This document shows, piece after piece, positions 63,879 through 64,000 of a stretch of 64,000 bases of DNA (its first letter is position 1; every line of letters starts with the position of its first letter). This DNA is from Mycobacterium intracellulare ATCC 13950. GTDB taxonomy: Bacteria > Actinomycetota > Actinomycetes > Mycobacteriales > Mycobacteriaceae. The DNA is taken from assembly GCF_000277125.1 (NCBI RefSeq), contig NC_016946.1, positions 1,550,001 to 1,614,000 on the forward strand, in the 5' to 3' direction. Position numbers and translations under genes: made by a program. Under the pieces are notes generated by a model. That model was not told the DNA's origin. It ran no database searches and saw only the letters and a list, made by a program, of their open reading frames with translations.

Positions 63879-64000
63879 GTGACCCCCGCTGACCTCGCTG
63901 AGCTGCTCAAAAACACCGCCGCCGCGGTGCTGGCCGAGCGCGGGCTGGACGCTGCCATGCTGCCGGCGACGGTGACCGTCGAGCGGCCCCGCAATCCCGA
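63879..64000 (+). CDS. argS: Arginyl-tRNA synthetase, N-terminal part (cut by window)
   Basis: The frame begins at GTG 63879 and runs to the end of the window, giving 40 residues that start [20 protein letters not shown] and end in VTVERPRNP. This is the N-terminal additional domain of bacterial ArgRS. It adjoins tRNA-Arg(CCG), as in M. tuberculosis. The catalytic part lies outside the window. Confidence 0.9.
   Translation, partial: MTPADLAELLKNTAAAVLAERGLDAAMLPATVTVERPRNP

Overview
The window is a 64 kb piece of a high-GC actinobacterial chromosome. It is almost certainly a slowly growing, non-tuberculous Mycobacterium. The right two thirds follow the M. tuberculosis H37Rv order from about Rv1257c to argS (Rv1292): glcD-like oxidase, udgB, FAD monooxygenase, HIT protein, amiB2, the Rv1264 cyclase, Rv1265, pknH, the Rv1272c/Rv1273c ABC pair, lprB, lprC, a SixA-like phosphatase, the Rv1277/Rv1278 nuclease pair, oppBCDA, canA, cysD, cysNC, Rv1287 and argS. 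Recognition of these genes is by remembered protein similarity and order, not by a search. Starts are often GTG, and 4-bp ATGA or GTGA overlaps are common.

Region 1 (1-7387) is a catabolic cluster on the + strand. It holds an acyl-CoA-dehydrogenase-like flavoenzyme (cut by the window edge), two NTF2/SnoaL-fold proteins, a VOC-fold protein, an SDR dehydrogenase, a Rieske ring-hydroxylating oxygenase (alpha and beta subunits), a YceI-family protein and a fumarylacetoacetate-hydrolase-family enzyme. A convergent TetR-family regulator closes it. The set fits degradation of an aromatic, terpenoid or steroid-like compound, but the substrate cannot be read from sequence.

Region 2 (7388-8952) is about 1.5 kb without a convincing gene. 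It has the tetR promoter at one end, inverted repeats in the middle and a promoter-like site with an overlapping palindrome near the other end. Region 3 (8953-19552) is a complete mce operon (yrbEA, yrbEB, mceA-F and two Mce-associated membrane proteins), a lipid or steroid importer. Its visible AT-rich codons suggest acquisition or old divergence. Region 4 (19553-20241) is a gene-poor junction with a repeated 22-bp element and palindromes, just where the conserved core begins.

Region 5 (20242-64000) is the core. Additions relative to H37Rv include an LLM flavin oxidoreductase, a 1313-residue membrane GGDEF-GGDEF-EAL protein, a hypoxanthine/uracil-DNA glycosylase whose 3' end was remodelled by short duplications, an alpha/beta hydrolase, a thioesterase, two VOC proteins, a second LLM enzyme, a TPR-like protein, a two-RCK potassium channel and several small proteins. 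The embR gene that follows pknH in M. tuberculosis is absent here. A tRNA-Arg(CCG) and the start of argS end the window.

Functional links: region 1 and the mce operon could together import and degrade a lipid-like substrate (inference). cysD-cysNC make activated sulfate, and an Rrf2-type regulator follows directly. The cyclase and its cAMP-linked neighbour, pknH and the GGDEF/EAL protein make this a signalling-rich stretch.
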